From NCBI GenBank assembly GCA_017421685.1, contig JAFOHW010000047.1:1-5374 (forward strand): a stretch of DNA of 5,374 nt. Reading direction: 5' to 3'. The position numbers and the translations under genes are program-made. Below, one piece after another: positions 4,988 to 5,374 of this stretch. Under the pieces are notes generated by a model, which was not told the DNA's origin, did not search any database, and was given only the letters and a program-made list of their open reading frames with translations. Every line of letters starts with the position of its first letter. Positions within the stretch are counted from its first letter, which is position 1. Origin of the DNA: Candidatus Saccharimonadota bacterium (lineage in GTDB: Bacteria; Patescibacteriota; Saccharimonadia; Saccharimonadales; Saccharimonadaceae).

Positions 4988-5012
4988 GTATGGTGGACGA
5001 TACAGAAGTCGA
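4988..5012 (-). pseudogene. Decayed copy of the tRNA-Val 3' end
   Basis: This stretch matches 5048-5072 at 23 of 25 bases, exactly 60 bp away, in the same orientation. It covers the 3' side of the T-arm, the 3' acceptor strand, the discriminator and CCA of tRNA-Val. The 5' half is gone: no matching acceptor strand, D-arm, or 5' T-stem exists between 5013 and 5050. It is either a relic of a tandem tRNA copy or an attachment-site duplication. A short imperfect hairpin at 5007-5026 occupies the rest of the spacer. Confidence 0.7.
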
Positions 5013-5050
5013 TTCGAAGAACGACTCTCCTTTTCTGCACACCAAAGGTA

Positions 5051-5127
5051 TGGTGGGCGATACAGGAGTCGAACCTGTGACCTCGTCTACGTCAAAGACG
5101 CGCTCTAGCCAACTGAGCTAACCGCCC
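5051..5127 (-). tRNA. tRNA-Val (GAC)
   Basis: The minus-strand cloverleaf has acceptor GGGCGGT with ATCGCCC (one G-T wobble) and D-arm stem GCTC/GAGC. The anticodon stem CGTCT/AGACG holds loop TTGACGT, so the anticodon is GAC. The T-arm is ACAGG/CCTGT with TTCGACT. Discriminator A and encoded CCA (5053-5051) follow. It is the first gene of the tRNA unit, about 4 nt from the predicted transcription start. Confidence 0.97.
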
Positions 5128-5137
5128 ATACCAACAT

Positions 5138-5167
5138 ATTATACCACAAAAATGAAAAATTTTACAA
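5138..5167 (-). promoter_or_regulatory. Promoter of the tRNA-Val/tRNA-Lys unit
   Basis: On the minus strand TTGTAA (5167-5162) and TATAAT (5143-5138) are 18 bp apart, and TGG forms an extended -10. The expected start is near 5131, a few bases before the mature tRNA-Val 5' end. Confidence 0.75.
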
Positions 5168-5230
5168 AAAATCCAAAATTGACCAAAATAGCACCCTAGA
5201 ACTTGTAAAATGTGACGGTACTTTGTTACT

Positions 5231-5252
5231 AAAAAATCGGCCAAAATGCCGA
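5231..5252 (-). terminator. Terminator for a leftward transcript entering from the right
   Basis: On the minus strand TCGGC-ATTTTG-GCCGA (5252-5237) is followed by six T (5236-5231). No minus-strand gene lies between it and the right edge. It must end a transcript from beyond the window or one containing the large inverted repeat. Confidence 0.7.
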
Positions 5253-5264
5253 CTTAAATAAATG

Positions 5265-5374
5265 ACCATTCTAAATTAAAAGCCGGTAGATTGGTATTTT
5301 CTTCTTGCGAAGTGCGATTATTGATCGAGCAAGCAAGAAAAAATACCGAGATACCGGCTTTTAATTCGAATGGT
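5265..5374. repeat. 110-bp near-perfect inverted repeat at the right edge
   Basis: Arms pair as follows: 5265-5271 with 5368-5374 (7 bp), and 5274-5288 with 5352-5366 (15 bp). G-A/A-G mismatches follow at 5289-5290 and 5350-5351. Next, 5291-5300 pairs with 5340-5349 (one G-T), and 5302-5308 pairs with 5333-5339 around a bulged C5301. The loop region, 5309-5332, can form a small hairpin (TGC-GAT / ATC-GCA). It contains no ORF. Its outer end is the final base of the window. Confidence 0.75.

Noticed and set aside
4823..5080. 85-aa plus-strand ORF with REGLEPSTPGLKGP-type sequence
   Set aside because: It is the antisense of tRNA-Lys and the tRNA-Val 3' end, a well-known source of spurious proteins.
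157..5165. AAATTTTAC at 163-171, 248-256 and 5157-5165 as a regulator motif
   Set aside because: Too short and AT-rich to separate from chance in this sequence; noted only as part of the inverted repeat at 165-182.

Overview
The window looks like chromosomal DNA of a small, AT-rich bacterium, most likely a member of the Candidate Phyla Radiation (Patescibacteria), possibly a Saccharibacteria-like lineage. That is an inference from several features: compact gene packing, two genes that appear to be leaderless, a DUF4282-type membrane protein, and tRNA genes with CCA encoded. The standard genetic code fits. All six genes end in TAA or TAG, but none needs UGA to be read as an amino acid. No mobile-element gene, CRISPR array or rRNA is visible.

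Layout from left to right. Positions 1-120 hold a strong leftward promoter (TTGACA-16-TAAAAT with TGC before the -10) for a gene off the left edge; a perfect 15-bp palindrome lies at its start point. At 304-1588 is a rightward two-gene operon. It encodes a polytopic membrane protein with a CPTC motif, overlapping by 17 bp a membrane-anchored DsbA-like thioredoxin-fold protein with a CPYC motif. I read these as a candidate exported disulfide-redox pair. An unusually long hairpin (1636-1711) separates them from the convergent rarA (2930-1746, minus), an AAA+ replication-recombination factor. rarA is divergent from a short DUF4282-like membrane protein (3012-3461), and their promoters overlap. 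A classical terminator runs directly into the promoter of a formate/nitrite (FNT) channel gene (3535-4290).

Convergent with the channel gene is a 105-aa protein of unknown family (4661-4344, minus). It has a perfect consensus promoter, a clean ribosome site, a GAAA-loop terminator, and base and codon use unlike its neighbours. Upstream of it on the same strand lies a tRNA unit: tRNA-Val(GAC), a decayed copy of that tRNA's 3' end, and tRNA-Lys(UUU). A run of three hairpins follows, two of them terminators. The right edge holds another minus-strand terminator and a 110-bp near-perfect inverted repeat that ends exactly at the last base of the window.

The parts that best merit a second look are the CPTC/CPYC gene pair with its flanking 23-bp direct repeats, the orphan 105-aa gene, the two long hairpins, and the tRNA-Val 3'-end duplication.
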